DNA of 64,000 nt from an uncultured Flavobacteriaceae bacterium (GTDB lineage: Bacteria; Bacteroidota; Bacteroidia; Flavobacteriales; Flavobacteriaceae). Positions 50,501 through 58,900 of this stretch are shown here, one piece after another. The stretch's first letter is position 1; the number at the start of each line of letters is the position of its first letter. The stretch is taken from assembly GCA_947500385.1 (NCBI GenBank), contig CANMSA010000003.1:367303-431302 (forward strand). Reading direction: 5' to 3'. The notes under the pieces are model-generated. The model was not told the origin of the DNA and searched no databases. It saw only the letters and a program-made list of their open reading frames with translations. The translations under genes and the position numbers were made by a program.

Positions 50501-51841
50501 GACGAATTTGAAGAAGTAGAAAAAAGCGTGGTAATGGCCATGGAAAGTCAGTTGGGTGATAAACAACTTGTCGCTTTTGTGGTCCGTAAGGAAGGTAATG
50601 AACTAGAGGAATTTGAAAGTATTGCCAAGCTGTCAAAGAAGTTACCGGAGTATATGATTCCCCGCTTCGTTTTCTTGGATGCCTTTCCACTTACTTGGAA
50701 TGGGAAAATTGACAAGAAGGAGTTGTTGAACTATGATATTCAATTGCAAGTACCTTACATAGCACCCGAAACGCAAACAGAAATTGATCTAATAGCCATT
50801 TGGTCTGAAATCCTAGAGATCGATCAGGGCGAGATCGGGCGACATGGAGACTTTTTTCAATTGGGCGGACATTCCCTGCTAGCTATTGATCTAACGTCAA
50901 GAATAAATCAAAAATTTTCAAAGGAGATATCGCTATCCGATGTTTTTGACGGCTCAACAATACGTGAATTGTCTAAAATAATAGATCGGCAAAAGACTGT
51001 TGTACTAGAAGCGGAAAGTGATATTCGACTTTTGAAACAAGGGGAGGAACAAGATGTTAATTTGTTTTTTATTCATGACGTAAGTGGTACGATCAATGGT
51101 TATATGCAACTTGTAACGCATCTTAAAGACTATAACTGTTATGGTCTCGACTTTAAAGTAGAGGCCTTTGGTCCCGAAAATACCACTGTAGAAAAGCTGG
51201 CTGCACATTATATTCAAAAAATCAAAAAAGTACAGCAAACGGGCCCATATAACCTTGTCGGGTGGAGTTTAGGTGGAGTCGTTCTTTATGAAATGGCCAG
51301 ACAGTTGGAGGCAACGGGCGATACTTTTGATTCGCTGGTTTTGATCGATACGGTTTTTAGCCAGGAGAAAAAGGAACAGCAATTCCTTATTGCCGAGGAA
51401 GAAGGGATTATAGAAACCATTATAGAAGACTTTGACATGAAAATGTTAGACAATAGTTCCATCAAATCGCTTTGGACATCCTTTGTAGAATCAGAAGATT
51501 TTAATCAAATGGAATTGGAACAGCTGTTCGAAAAAATTCCACGTGGGTATGCCAACTTGGTATCAGACCATGCGAAAAATGACACAAAGGAAATTGTTAC
51601 AGCTTTGAATACGGTTAGAACCATCAAGGCCGTATGCGAAAACTACATCTTATCCGAACCCATTAACACCGATATACTGTTCATTAAGGCTTCCGAATCC
51701 AGTATGGAATCGGAGGCCATTGAACAACAGTTCGAATGCTCCGCAATTTTGGAAGTTGAAGGAAACCACTTTTCAATTATGGCCGGAGAACAGGCATTAA
51801 AGATTGGGGACATCCTATCCCGATCCCTACAATTACAATAA
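44597..51841 (+). CDS. Nonribosomal peptide synthetase 4 (terminal): dock-C-A-T-C-A(Asn)-T-TE
   Basis: This 2414-residue synthetase holds the last two modules and the release domain. A TubC-like docking domain (1-55) precedes condensation ~69-502 (HHIIGDG), adenylation ~515-998, carrier ~1035 (LGGQSL), condensation ~1099-1529 (HHIINDG), adenylation ~1549-2042, carrier ~2085 (LGGHSL) and a type I thioesterase ~2152-2412. The thioesterase nucleophile lies in GWSLGG near residue 2224, with a C-terminal histidine in GNHFSIM. Pockets by eye are D-A-S-T-I-A-A-V-C-K (Tyr/Phe-like) and D-L-T-K-V-G-E-V-G-K (Asn-like). The thioesterase should hydrolyse the chain or cyclise it, for instance onto a Ser or hydroxylated residue. 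It is the only type I thioesterase in the window, which places this protein last in the line. Confidence 0.96.
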   Translation: MEAILNELRSLSITLSKNNDQIDVFDPNGNLSEKIIAEIKRSKADILNYLEKSEAPKAHLEIPVAPKQEFYPLSPAQRRLYFLYEFDKESLAYNMPQIFRVKGNLDKNHLESTFGQLIERHESLRTNFDLKEGIPVQILREKTNFQIQYFKGKEEEVDPILDEFIKPFDLRNDCLVRVGVIQVSHAENILVFDMHHIIGDGVSNGILVNDFKKLYDNETLPPLRLHYKDYTSWMASESQRAVIKKDESFWLNTFEDIPVLNLPLDYKRPMAKSNKGGSVPFKLTKEETEKLKATAQECGVTLFMMVFTVYNLLLYKLTNQEDIVIGIPTRGRDHIDLEEIIGMFVNTLPIRSTLTGSSQFVDVLKAISKNTLSSFDHQSYPYDELVESLKIKRTSNRNPLFDVSFTFDSFGGTSAKITGLQFEGYEKKIENSKADISLVSAELGEGLNFVLEYDADLFERATIERFSDYFKLIVRQVIQNKHVELQHIDILPEKDKALLLSKFNPTVETPTANITVLEWFVKQVEKSPNDIAVRFGENEISYCALDERSNQLANYLVGNGVDSEQLIPIYMERSIEMVVAILGVLKSGGAYVPIDPSLPNQRISYMLADIGTRILLTQKSLNDSLVSNYNPIALDAIANELQKESAVPPKVLINPKNLCYVIYTSGTTGKPKGVMVEHQGVANMVHNQIKLFELTKDDTVLQFASFSFDAFVSELFTSLLSGAKLIMTTRACINSVDRIHELIKTEKISCVTLPPSYQTFLLQNTHDLRIIISAGEAMKQEYSEAFAKHGVQLVNAYGPTENTVCTTLSNNPINQGRVTIGGPLNGVKVYILDSNGKLCPIGCAGELCVSGLQVARGYLNAPELTAKSFIDNPYGTGAYGRLYKTGDLCRWMPDGSIEFLGRTDNQVKIRGYRIELGEVENALRTIQGIEQCVVIPDADGQSLIAYYTKNNTHDLEQLGNLKQPLGSLLPDYMVPSTFVPLDTIPLTSNGKVNVRKLKQTTQNQNFTKPKSSIEEGLLSIWAEVLQLNANEIGTDSDFFELGGQSLKAMTLANKINTEFSMNLQVDDVFTNSTIATLAEQVSQKSAVDLLRIPKAPEQSYYAVSSAQQRMYVLYQLAPSSLAYNMPQCYKVTGHLDIPRLENTFLKLLNRHESLKTTFQTVNGKVVQKIIENETFQIEKFDWSDAQVEAGISAFIRPFDLHKGYPIRVGLAALESGEYILLIDMHHIINDGQSHDILLQDFWALYSDKQLAPLSLQYRDFAEWQQHEQQEGELLKQKSFWLQEFEDEVKVLDLPLDYERPETKSTEGGEYSFVLNAEETESLKQFAKEENVTLFVLMLSFYNVLLAKLSNQQDIVIGVPTSGRSNSDLEKIVGLFLNILPIRNQVAGNLKFVDFVREVKTRVLNCLGHQQYQYDELVEALKIDRNTGRNPLFDTVFTYQEQTQSQNKEKLEIEINPLADGGKSAKFDLEMFISVTEKEMDISLVYCAALFGAKRIRTFSRYFKGFINQLTHNKNIKISDMSTLTEFEKKEIVSSLHEDNEKTKMYNTSVTRIFENIVSRNEENVALQYGELTTTYLALNESANKFSNYLTEDCGIQQGDIVAVRFKATENLMACILGILKSGATYLPIDVFTPGERLLYMLSDSGAKCLISDENRTEVLPVPTVLWSSASWSDKSTENRGIMAGPEQSVYIIYTSGTTGMPKGTCIPNRALVNYINWFMSSYDLDATDQTVLMSSYAFDLCYTSLWGSILSGGTLHLLDVQKHFEPSRITDYLVQNPITYLKLTPSHFKMLSNSDAFLDSIEQFDLRLVVLGGEVVDLDDISKYLSKVPILFVNEYGPTEATVGTIAYNIDRRKIKRLASNAIIGKPVDNTTIFILDDNLSVVPEGTKGEICISGMSLATGYLKNPELTNEKFVNNPFSRNKCDYYLYRTGDYAKMLPDGNIEFIGRIDDQLNIRGYRIGLTEIESTIDEFEEVEKSVVMAMESQLGDKQLVAFVVRKEGNELEEFESIAKLSKKLPEYMIPRFVFLDAFPLTWNGKIDKKELLNYDIQLQVPYIAPETQTEIDLIAIWSEILEIDQGEIGRHGDFFQLGGHSLLAIDLTSRINQKFSKEISLSDVFDGSTIRELSKIIDRQKTVVLEAESDIRLLKQGEEQDVNLFFIHDVSGTINGYMQLVTHLKDYNCYGLDFKVEAFGPENTTVEKLAAHYIQKIKKVQQTGPYNLVGWSLGGVVLYEMARQLEATGDTFDSLVLIDTVFSQEKKEQQFLIAEEEGIIETIIEDFDMKMLDNSSIKSLWTSFVESEDFNQMELEQLFEKIPRGYANLVSDHAKNDTKEIVTALNTVRTIKAVCENYILSEPINTDILFIKASESSMESEAIEQQFECSAILEVEGNHFSIMAGEQALKIGDILSRSLQLQ

Positions 51842-52011
51842 CAAGTTCAAGGTCTTCGGCAACTTAACAGGCTTACTTTCCTATTTGAGGAATTTAAACT
51901 GCGCTGGTTAAGACAATCTTTATCATTTTTAAGTAGCACGTTCAATAGAATATCAAATTGGGCCTTGGCATGGTCATGCCCACTAAATACTAATAATAAA
52001 ACAAAAATCTT
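51842..52011 (+). other. Intergenic region with inverted repeat upstream of beta-hydroxylase
   Basis: In this 170-bp gap the only clear structure is the inverted repeat GGCATG-GT-CATGCC at 51967-51980, about 30 bp before the ATG. It could be a protein-binding operator or a short hairpin. There is no T-run behind it and no recognised promoter box. Confidence 0.25.
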
Positions 52012-53643
52012 ATGGAAATCAGAGAAGACGATCCAGTCTATATTAAATCGAATTTGGTCATAGAACCCCTAGTAGATAATTGGTACGCCTGGGCGCACCT
52101 AATTTCACCGGCCACAGCTGCGATGAATATTCACGATAGGCACCTGAAAATTATGGAATCGTATGTAGAACTACCACAATTGCATGCCGATGCCGTGAAA
52201 AACCCCAATATGTTGGGCGGTCCTTTTGTTGATCACAATGGGGAAAGGGTAGACGAAGTGAAGGAACTAATTTCGAATACCCGTAAAAAATGCGCTAATC
52301 TATTGGAACTAAGAAAAGATATTTTGGAGCTGTTCGCGCTTTTGAAAAAAGAGAACGGTTACTCGTTGCAACAATTGTATTCCAAAATTCCAGAACGACT
52401 CAATGGTTTGGTAGAGTTATTTTACGATATCAACAATAACGCTTCGTTTCGGTTTTTTGAGCCCTTGCTGTATGAAACCGAATTTTATGAAGAATCTTTG
52501 CAAAGCTTCAACCTCTTTTTGGTGCAGGATGATGATTCCCGGTCCTTTGTCCTGAGTACTCCAAAACTTCCTGAAACGGACTTTTTAAGAGTAAACCTAC
52601 CCTTGAAAAGTAAAAAAATAGATGCACTTTTTGAGATGTGCAGGAAGCCAAAGTCCTATAGTGAGATACGGGATTTGTTCGAGATCAAATCGGAAGAAGA
52701 GGCTCTTTTCAAAAGTTTTTTTACCACTGAAAGCCCAAAAATGTACGAACCGTACAAAGGAGATGGTGTACTCACAAGATATTTTGGTCATGCATGTATC
52801 TTGGCCGAAACCAAGAATACCACGATTTTGGCAGATCCGGTAATCAGCTACGGGTATGAATCGGACATTTCAAGATATACGTATGAAGATTTACCCGAAA
52901 AAATAGACTATGTGGTGATAACCCACAATCATCAAGATCATGTACTATTCGAGACCTTGCTGAGGATCAGACATAAGATCGAACATATTATTGTACCCAA
53001 GAGTAGTGGTGGTACCCTTCAAGATCCTAGCTTAAAATTGTTGTTTCAAAAACTAGGGTTTAAAAAGGTGATTGAATTGGATGAAATGGAAACCATCGAA
53101 TTTGATGACTGTTCCATCACGGGTCTTCCTTTTCTGGGGGAACACAGCGATTTGGACGTACGTTGCAAGCTCTGTCATCATGTAAAATTCAACAACGATA
53201 AAAGCATGTTGTTTGCTGCAGACTCCTGCAATGTATCCCCAAAACTGTATGATAGAATTCATGGTATGATAGGAAATATAGATGTTATCTTTCTTGGAAT
53301 GGAATGTCATGGGGCCCCTTTATCTTGGTTGTACGGACCATTATTGCCAGAGCCATTGGCAAGGGACAAAGACCAGTCTAGACGTTTGGCCGGTTGCGAT
53401 TTTGCACAGGCCAAAGAGATGATAGATACTTTTAATCCCAAAGATGTCTTCGTCTATGCAATGGGACTTGAGCCCTGGTTGAAATATATAAGTTCTATAA
53501 AATATACCGAGGAATCCAAGCCTATTGTAGAGTCGAACCGTCTGCTGGAGTATTGTACTTCAAAAGGAATTGAATCTGAACGGTTGTTCGGCGAAAAGGT
53601 AATCGAGTACAGTGAGGAGAGCTTAAAAGTACTAAGTCTGTGA
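52012..53643 (+). CDS. CmlA-like diiron amino-acid beta-hydroxylase (metallo-beta-lactamase fold)
   Basis: The protein has 543 residues, close to the ~530 of CmlA. CmlA is the non-haem diiron oxygenase that beta-hydroxylates a carrier-bound amino acid in chloramphenicol synthesis; homologues occur in glycopeptide and ramoplanin clusters. The N-terminal ~235 residues are the CmlA-type partner-recognition region. The C-terminal half has a metallo-beta-lactamase fold (YFGHACIL, then HNHQDH at 305-310). The His/His/Asp/His positions and Glu377 (GEHSDL) coincide with the diiron ligand numbering I recall for CmlA; an Asp follows at 404. The likely role is beta-hydroxylation of a tethered residue such as Asn or Tyr. 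The generic label MBL-fold hydrolase would be misleading. Its stop overlaps the start of the next gene by four bases, so the two are translationally coupled. Confidence 0.85.
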   Translation: MEIREDDPVYIKSNLVIEPLVDNWYAWAHLISPATAAMNIHDRHLKIMESYVELPQLHADAVKNPNMLGGPFVDHNGERVDEVKELISNTRKKCANLLELRKDILELFALLKKENGYSLQQLYSKIPERLNGLVELFYDINNNASFRFFEPLLYETEFYEESLQSFNLFLVQDDDSRSFVLSTPKLPETDFLRVNLPLKSKKIDALFEMCRKPKSYSEIRDLFEIKSEEEALFKSFFTTESPKMYEPYKGDGVLTRYFGHACILAETKNTTILADPVISYGYESDISRYTYEDLPEKIDYVVITHNHQDHVLFETLLRIRHKIEHIIVPKSSGGTLQDPSLKLLFQKLGFKKVIELDEMETIEFDDCSITGLPFLGEHSDLDVRCKLCHHVKFNNDKSMLFAADSCNVSPKLYDRIHGMIGNIDVIFLGMECHGAPLSWLYGPLLPEPLARDKDQSRRLAGCDFAQAKEMIDTFNPKDVFVYAMGLEPWLKYISSIKYTEESKPIVESNRLLEYCTSKGIESERLFGEKVIEYSEESLKVLSL

Positions 53644-54506
53644 AAGTAGCAATTATAGGGATAGGATTGATCGGTGGCTCCTTCGCCAAACGAATAAAGG
53701 CCCTGTACGAGGAAGTAACCATCTATGCCATGGATGTAGACGAGCAGCATATCTTCGATGCCCTTTCGTTGAACATGATAGACGGTACCTTGGAGTACTC
53801 CGGGCTAAAGGATATGGACATCGTGATTGTGTCCGTTCCGGTGGATACCAGTCTCGAAATTTTACCTAAGGTTTTGAATGCTGTTGCCGACGATACCTTG
53901 GTATTTGATGTAGGGTCTACGAAAGAGTTGATCTGTAACAGCTTAAAGGTGCACCCTAGACGAAGGAATTTTCTAGCGACACACCCGGTGGCCGGTAATG
54001 AGTATTCAGGACCAAAAGCGGCAATTCAAGAGTTGTTCGAAGGAAAAACAAGTATTATATGCGAGATAGAGATGACCGCGTTTAAAATTCAGGAAAAAGC
54101 GCTCGAGCTATTTGAAGATATGGGGATGCGTATTCGGTATATGGACGCTAAGGCCCACGACCGGCATATGGCCTATGTTTCCCATTTGTCGCATATCAGT
54201 TCTTTTATGTTGGGAAAAACGGTTATGGGAGATGAAAGAAACGAAAGGGACATTTTTGATATGGCCGAAAGCGGTTTTGAAAGTTCCGCGCGATTGGCGA
54301 AAAGTTCCCCTTCCATGTGGACGCCCATTTTTGACCATAACAACGAAAACATTATTGCCGCCCTTGATAAGTATATCGTGAACCTAAATCACTTTAAGCA
54401 GTTGTTGATGGATGAGAATTATAAAATGCTCTACAAGAGTATTGAGAATGCGAATCGAATAAAGGAAGTACTGGAAAGATCCCATGTACTTCTTAACGAA
54501 CTATAA
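53640..54506 (+). CDS. tyrA: Prephenate dehydrogenase (TyrA family)
   Basis: This is a 288-residue NAD(P)-dependent oxidoreductase with the Rossmann motif GIGLIGGS at residues 7-14 and the TyrA signatures THPVAGNE and HDRHMAYVSHLSH. It oxidatively decarboxylates prephenate to 4-hydroxyphenylpyruvate, the substrate of the hydroxymandelate synthase here. The start is a GTG overlapping the TGA of the beta-hydroxylase gene (GTGA), so translation is probably coupled. Prephenate dehydrogenases accompany Hpg genes in vancomycin-type clusters for the same purpose. There is no ACT regulatory domain, which would suit a biosynthetic enzyme free of tyrosine feedback. Confidence 0.93.
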   Translation: MKVAIIGIGLIGGSFAKRIKALYEEVTIYAMDVDEQHIFDALSLNMIDGTLEYSGLKDMDIVIVSVPVDTSLEILPKVLNAVADDTLVFDVGSTKELICNSLKVHPRRRNFLATHPVAGNEYSGPKAAIQELFEGKTSIICEIEMTAFKIQEKALELFEDMGMRIRYMDAKAHDRHMAYVSHLSHISSFMLGKTVMGDERNERDIFDMAESGFESSARLAKSSPSMWTPIFDHNNENIIAALDKYIVNLNHFKQLLMDENYKMLYKSIENANRIKEVLERSHVLLNEL

Positions 54507-54507
54507 A

Positions 54508-55725
54508 ATGTACAAAATGATAGACATTATTTTTCTAATTGATTTCGAACCCGGACATATATACCCAACCTTTAAGCTTGCCGATTCCTTATCGGAGGCT
54601 GGTTTTAAAGTGTGTTTTGCAGGTCCGGCAGATGGCAGAAAAATAGTTGAAAAGCACGGCTTTGACTACCATGAGGTTTTTAAAGACTTGTATCCCGAGG
54701 GTTCTTCAGGAGATGATATGGTAAACAAACACTATACCTCCCTTTTGTCGGGCAGTTTAGATCAGTTGATAGAAAAATTAGGGCCAAAGCTGATCATGGT
54801 AAGCTCCTATATGCATCTGGAAAGTCTAATACTTTTCTATAAGTACAATGTGAAGTTGATTACGTATTGCCCATCCTTTCTTGAAGGGGTATCGGAGAAA
54901 GACCTAACCCTAGATGGAATTTTGATCAACAACTGCTTAAAGATCTTCTTTAGTCTCTCCGGGGAGCAACCGCAAATGCTGTTGAAGTTGGTACAGGAAA
55001 AAAATAAATCATTAAAGGACCTCAAAGATATATTCCAACCGATCGAGAAAATACCTAAAATGGTATTATGCCCAAAAGAACTTCGGGTGAATGAAACATC
55101 AAAGAGTAAAAAAGAGATTTATTTGGGCCCAGGAATAATCGAAAACAACCCTTCGGAAGAGGTATCTTTTAAGGAGTTTCTGCCAGAAAACAAACAATTG
55201 ATTTTTGTTTCCATGGGTTCACAGATAAAGAAGTACCCGGACAGGGCGTCGCAGTTATTTAAAATGGCGACATCTTTTATGCAACTACCACATTGCAATG
55301 ATTTTCATATGTTTTTGACCGTAGGAGGTACCGGAATTTCCAATTGGAACTTGGGAACTGTCCCCGAAAACGTCTCCGTTTTCAATTGGCTCCCTCAGAA
55401 AGAAGTGCTTAAAATGGCTTCTGCCGCCATTATTCATGGGGGTTTAGGAACGATAAAAGAATGTATATTTTTTGGTGTTCCTATGCTTATTGTACCCATG
55501 GGGAGGGATCAAATGGATAATGCTGAACGGGTATCCCACCATAAGTTAGGGGTAAAGGTCAACCTAGAAGAAACAAACGTTGACCAACTTTCAAAAGCGG
55601 TACATTTCTTAATGGTAAATTCCGAAGTAAGGACCAATGTGGCAGAAATGAGAACGGTATTTACAGCCAAAAACGACAATGCCGAAGGGGTACATTTTAT
55701 TAAGGAATACATTAGTGCATCCTAA
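54508..55725 (+). CDS. GT1-family (UGT/MGT-like) glycosyltransferase
   Basis: This is a GT-B-fold glycosyltransferase of about 405 residues. The N-terminus has the family's FEPGHIYPTFKLADSL acceptor-side helix. The C-terminus has the nucleotide-sugar signature HGGLGTIKECIFFGVPMLIVP followed by DQMDNAERV. Such enzymes move a sugar from a nucleotide donor to small-molecule hydroxyls, including the phenol of hydroxyphenylglycine in glycopeptide antibiotics. Placed between the Hpg supply gene and the exporter, it most likely decorates the peptide. An in-frame ATG exists at 54484 inside the upstream gene. The ATG at 54508, one base after that gene's stop, or at 54517 is preferred because the conserved fold begins at I-D-I-I-F. 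No sugar-biosynthesis genes are in view, so a housekeeping nucleotide sugar is expected. Confidence 0.88.
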   Translation: MYKMIDIIFLIDFEPGHIYPTFKLADSLSEAGFKVCFAGPADGRKIVEKHGFDYHEVFKDLYPEGSSGDDMVNKHYTSLLSGSLDQLIEKLGPKLIMVSSYMHLESLILFYKYNVKLITYCPSFLEGVSEKDLTLDGILINNCLKIFFSLSGEQPQMLLKLVQEKNKSLKDLKDIFQPIEKIPKMVLCPKELRVNETSKSKKEIYLGPGIIENNPSEEVSFKEFLPENKQLIFVSMGSQIKKYPDRASQLFKMATSFMQLPHCNDFHMFLTVGGTGISNWNLGTVPENVSVFNWLPQKEVLKMASAAIIHGGLGTIKECIFFGVPMLIVPMGRDQMDNAERVSHHKLGVKVNLEETNVDQLSKAVHFLMVNSEVRTNVAEMRTVFTAKNDNAEGVHFIKEYISAS

Positions 55726-55958
55726 TACCATATGCCGTAATCGTTGGCTCCCGTGAGCGTATTAGCGTAAACCTAACAAGTTCATCAAAACCGATTATAA
55801 GGTGACTTCCTCCCCATTTTTTAAGGGGACCAATATCATGTATTAAAGGGTTTTAAGCCTCTGATATAAATGGAACCTACTTGTCCATTACTCGTTTTGG
55901 AGTAGCTATCAACGAGTATTTTTTTAATGTCCTATGAAATAGGCACAAATTTCACACT
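55726..55958 (+). other. 233-bp intergenic region upstream of exporter
   Basis: No gene is seen. It contains several short hairpins: TCCCC-ATTTTTTAA-GGGGA near 55813-55831, the alternative pairing element at 55889-55925 described separately, and CCTAT-GAA-ATAGG near 55932-55944, close to the exporter start. It looks like a control region that could uncouple exporter expression from the biosynthetic genes. Confidence 0.3.
55889..55925 (+). terminator. Possible attenuator with two mutually exclusive stems before the exporter gene
   Basis: TACTCG at 55889-55894 can pair either with GAGTA at 55900-55904 or with CGAGTA at 55913-55918. The second pairing is directly followed by seven T residues, like a weak intrinsic terminator, while the first would disrupt it. 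The stems are only five to six base pairs, so this may be chance. The location 34 bp before the exporter start makes an on/off element plausible. Confidence 0.3.
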
Positions 55959-58900
55959 ATGTTTAAAGTAAGAAAACAAGCGGCCCTTCTTTGGGGGATA
56001 GTCGTCCTTTTACTAAATGTTGCCGTTGTGGCACAGGAAACGAATCCCGAATTGTATGAGAAAATCGACAGTAGGGTAGCGGCCCTAATGAAACAAGGAG
56101 ATATCCCGGGCCTTACCCTGGTGATGCTTTCCGAAGGAAAAACCAACATAAAAACTTTCGGATATGCCGATTTGGAGACTTTGGAAAAGGTAAATGAAAA
56201 AACCCTTTTCGAACTGGCTTCCTGTAGTAAGGCATTTACCGCCTTGGCCGTTGAAGAATTGATCCAGCACGGTAAAATCGATCCGGAGGCTTCAGTAAAC
56301 CGGTACTTGAACGACTTCAATGTGACGTACGAAGGTAAAAAGGTGGAGGTAAAAGTAAAACACCTGTTATACCATACAAGTGGAATCCCTTGGAATACCA
56401 TTGCTAAAATACCGGAATCCACCGCAGATGATGCATTGGTAAAAACGGTTGCCGTGTTAAATGGGCAAGCGCTAGATGAGCTACCGGGAACGACCTACCA
56501 GTACGCTACGATCAACTATGATGTTTTAGCACGTATCGTTGAAAAAGTAACGGGCAAGGCATTCGAAGAATACATGAGGGGCAGGGTGTTTCAACCTTTG
56601 GGCCTCTCTAATACTACTATCGGGAGACCGATGGATAGCCTTCCTTTGGCCGTTGGGCATAAAATCAGTTTTTTTAAACCTAGACCATATGACGCACCAA
56701 GATATTATGGCAATAACGCCGCGGGCTATGTGTTTTCAAATGGTAAAGACATGGCAAGGTGGCTTAAACTTCAACTAGGACTTGCACCGTCACAACTAAA
56801 AAGTGCAATTGACGGCACTCATCAAAGAGATCGAACAGTGCCTCCCCACGGCTTGTCATCCTATGCCAAAGGATGGGATATTTCCTTGAGTGGTAACAAT
56901 GAAATTTCACATACAGGGGTAAATCCCAACTTTACTTCGCATGTGATCTTAAGGCCAGAGGAAAATGTCGCCATTGCTGTCTTGGCCAATTCTAATAGCA
57001 CCTATACCCCAATAATTGCCAATCAGGCTATGGGCCTCGTTTTGGGTGAAAAGATAGAAGAAGATGTGACATCAGGAGACAATAATGATGGCTTCTTTTC
57101 GATGCTGGCGATAGCAATGGGGATATTTATAACAACAGTTATCGCCTATTTAATTTGGGTGGCCATAGGGATTTTCCGGAAGAAAAGAACCTTGGTCAAA
57201 ATAAAACTGGTTACGGTGAAGCGCTTGCTGGTCCCTTTTGCCATGGTGCTTCCTTTTCTATTCGGTTTGTATATTCTGCCAGAGGCAACTGTGGGCTTTA
57301 ATTGGGAGTCGATTTTGGTATGGACGCCGGGGAGTAGCCTTATTTTAGTAAAACTCTTGTTAGGGGCGATTGCGATGGGATTTTTGGCGAATACGGTAGG
57401 GCTACTTTTTCCAGAAAAAGATTTTTATAAGAAGCAATTACCCAAAATACTTCTTTTTAGTATTCTTTCAGGGTTGTCCAATGTATTGGTCATTATTATG
57501 ATCACCTCTGCGCTAAATAGCCCTATGGAATTAAGGTATACCGTATTTTATTATAGCCTAGTATTACTAGTATATCTTTTAGGTAGACGTTTTGTTCAAG
57601 TTCGGCTTACCAAGATTGCGGTAAGCCTGGTGTACGATATGCGGATGAAAGTGCTGTCCAAAGTTTTGCAAACGTCGTATCAAAAACTGGAGAACATGGA
57701 AAATGGGCGGGTATTCACCGTAATAAATGACGACTCCAATTATATAGGTCGTTCTGCCGGGATATTTGTAAACCTTGTAACCAGTTTAATCACCATTGTA
57801 GGCACTTTTGTGTATCTTTTTTCCATTTCGGCTTGGGCAACTTCGCTGGTCATCACCATGATGATTTCTCTTACCGCACTTTACAATTTTGTTGGTAAAA
57901 GTGCGCATAAATATTTTGAAGCCGCCCGAGATGAGCAGAATACCTTTATGGGACTCATAAACGGTTTGGTCGACGGATTAAAAGAAATTAGCCAGAACAG
58001 GAAAAAGAAGGAAGAATACAAAGATGACCTCTCGGAAAGCGCACTGCGATACAAAGAAAAGAATACAATTGCCGATGTAAAATTTATCAATGGTTTCATG
58101 GTCGGGGAATCGCTATTACTGATTTTATTGGGAATCGTTTCAATGGGATTGTCCCGGTTGTTTCCAGGCATATCGTTTTATACATTGATGAGTTTTGTAA
58201 TTGTATTGCTGTACCTGATAGGACCTATCAACAGTGTTCTTTCAACGATTCCCGAGGTAATGAGGGTAAAGGTTTCATGGGATAGGATGCAGAAGTTTTT
58301 AGCGGAAATACCGGCCGATATGGGACCAAAGGCTTTAGTGGCAAAAGAAGAATATACTAATAAGGTACAGACCCTAAGAGTAGAAGATGTAGTGTTTACC
58401 TACGACGCTACTAATACTGATCACGGAACCTTTGGTATCGGCCCCATAAACTTCGAGGTAAATCAAGGAGAAGTATTATTTATTACCGGAGGCAATGGAA
58501 GCGGTAAAACGACTTTGGCAAAGATTCTGACCGGATTGTACAAACCCAATAAAGGAGGAATATTAATCAATGGGAAAAGAGTCTCTAACATTGAATTGAG
58601 CGAGTTTTTCTCCACGGTCTTCAATCCTCCGTACTTGTTTAAAAAGCTATATGGCATCGATACGACAGAAAAGGAAGTGGAAATCGCGGAAATTTTAAAC
58701 GTATTAAGGCTTCAAGATAAGGTTGAAATTACCGAGAACGAATTTAGTACGCTGGATCTTTCATCCGGGCAAAGAAAAAGGCTCGGACTTTTGAAATGCT
58801 ATTTGGAAGATTCTCCCATATACTTATTTGATGAGTGGGCGGCTGACCAGGATCCCGAATTCAGATACTTTTTCTACCGTACGTTAATTCCTCAAATGAA

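Noticed and set aside
52012..53643. Metallo-beta-lactamase or generic MBL hydrolase conferring resistance
   Set aside because: The long N-terminal domain, overall length and ligand positions match CmlA-type diiron hydroxylases, and the context is amino acid tailoring.
55726..55958. Bacteroidota-type promoter (TTTG / TAnnTTTG) upstream of the exporter
   Set aside because: No acceptable match at sensible spacing here or before the other genes, so no promoter is claimed.
55959..57070. Class C beta-lactamase resistance gene
   Set aside because: The S12 fold is present, but it is fused to membrane helices and an ABC exporter inside an NRPS operon, which fits a peptide-processing role better.
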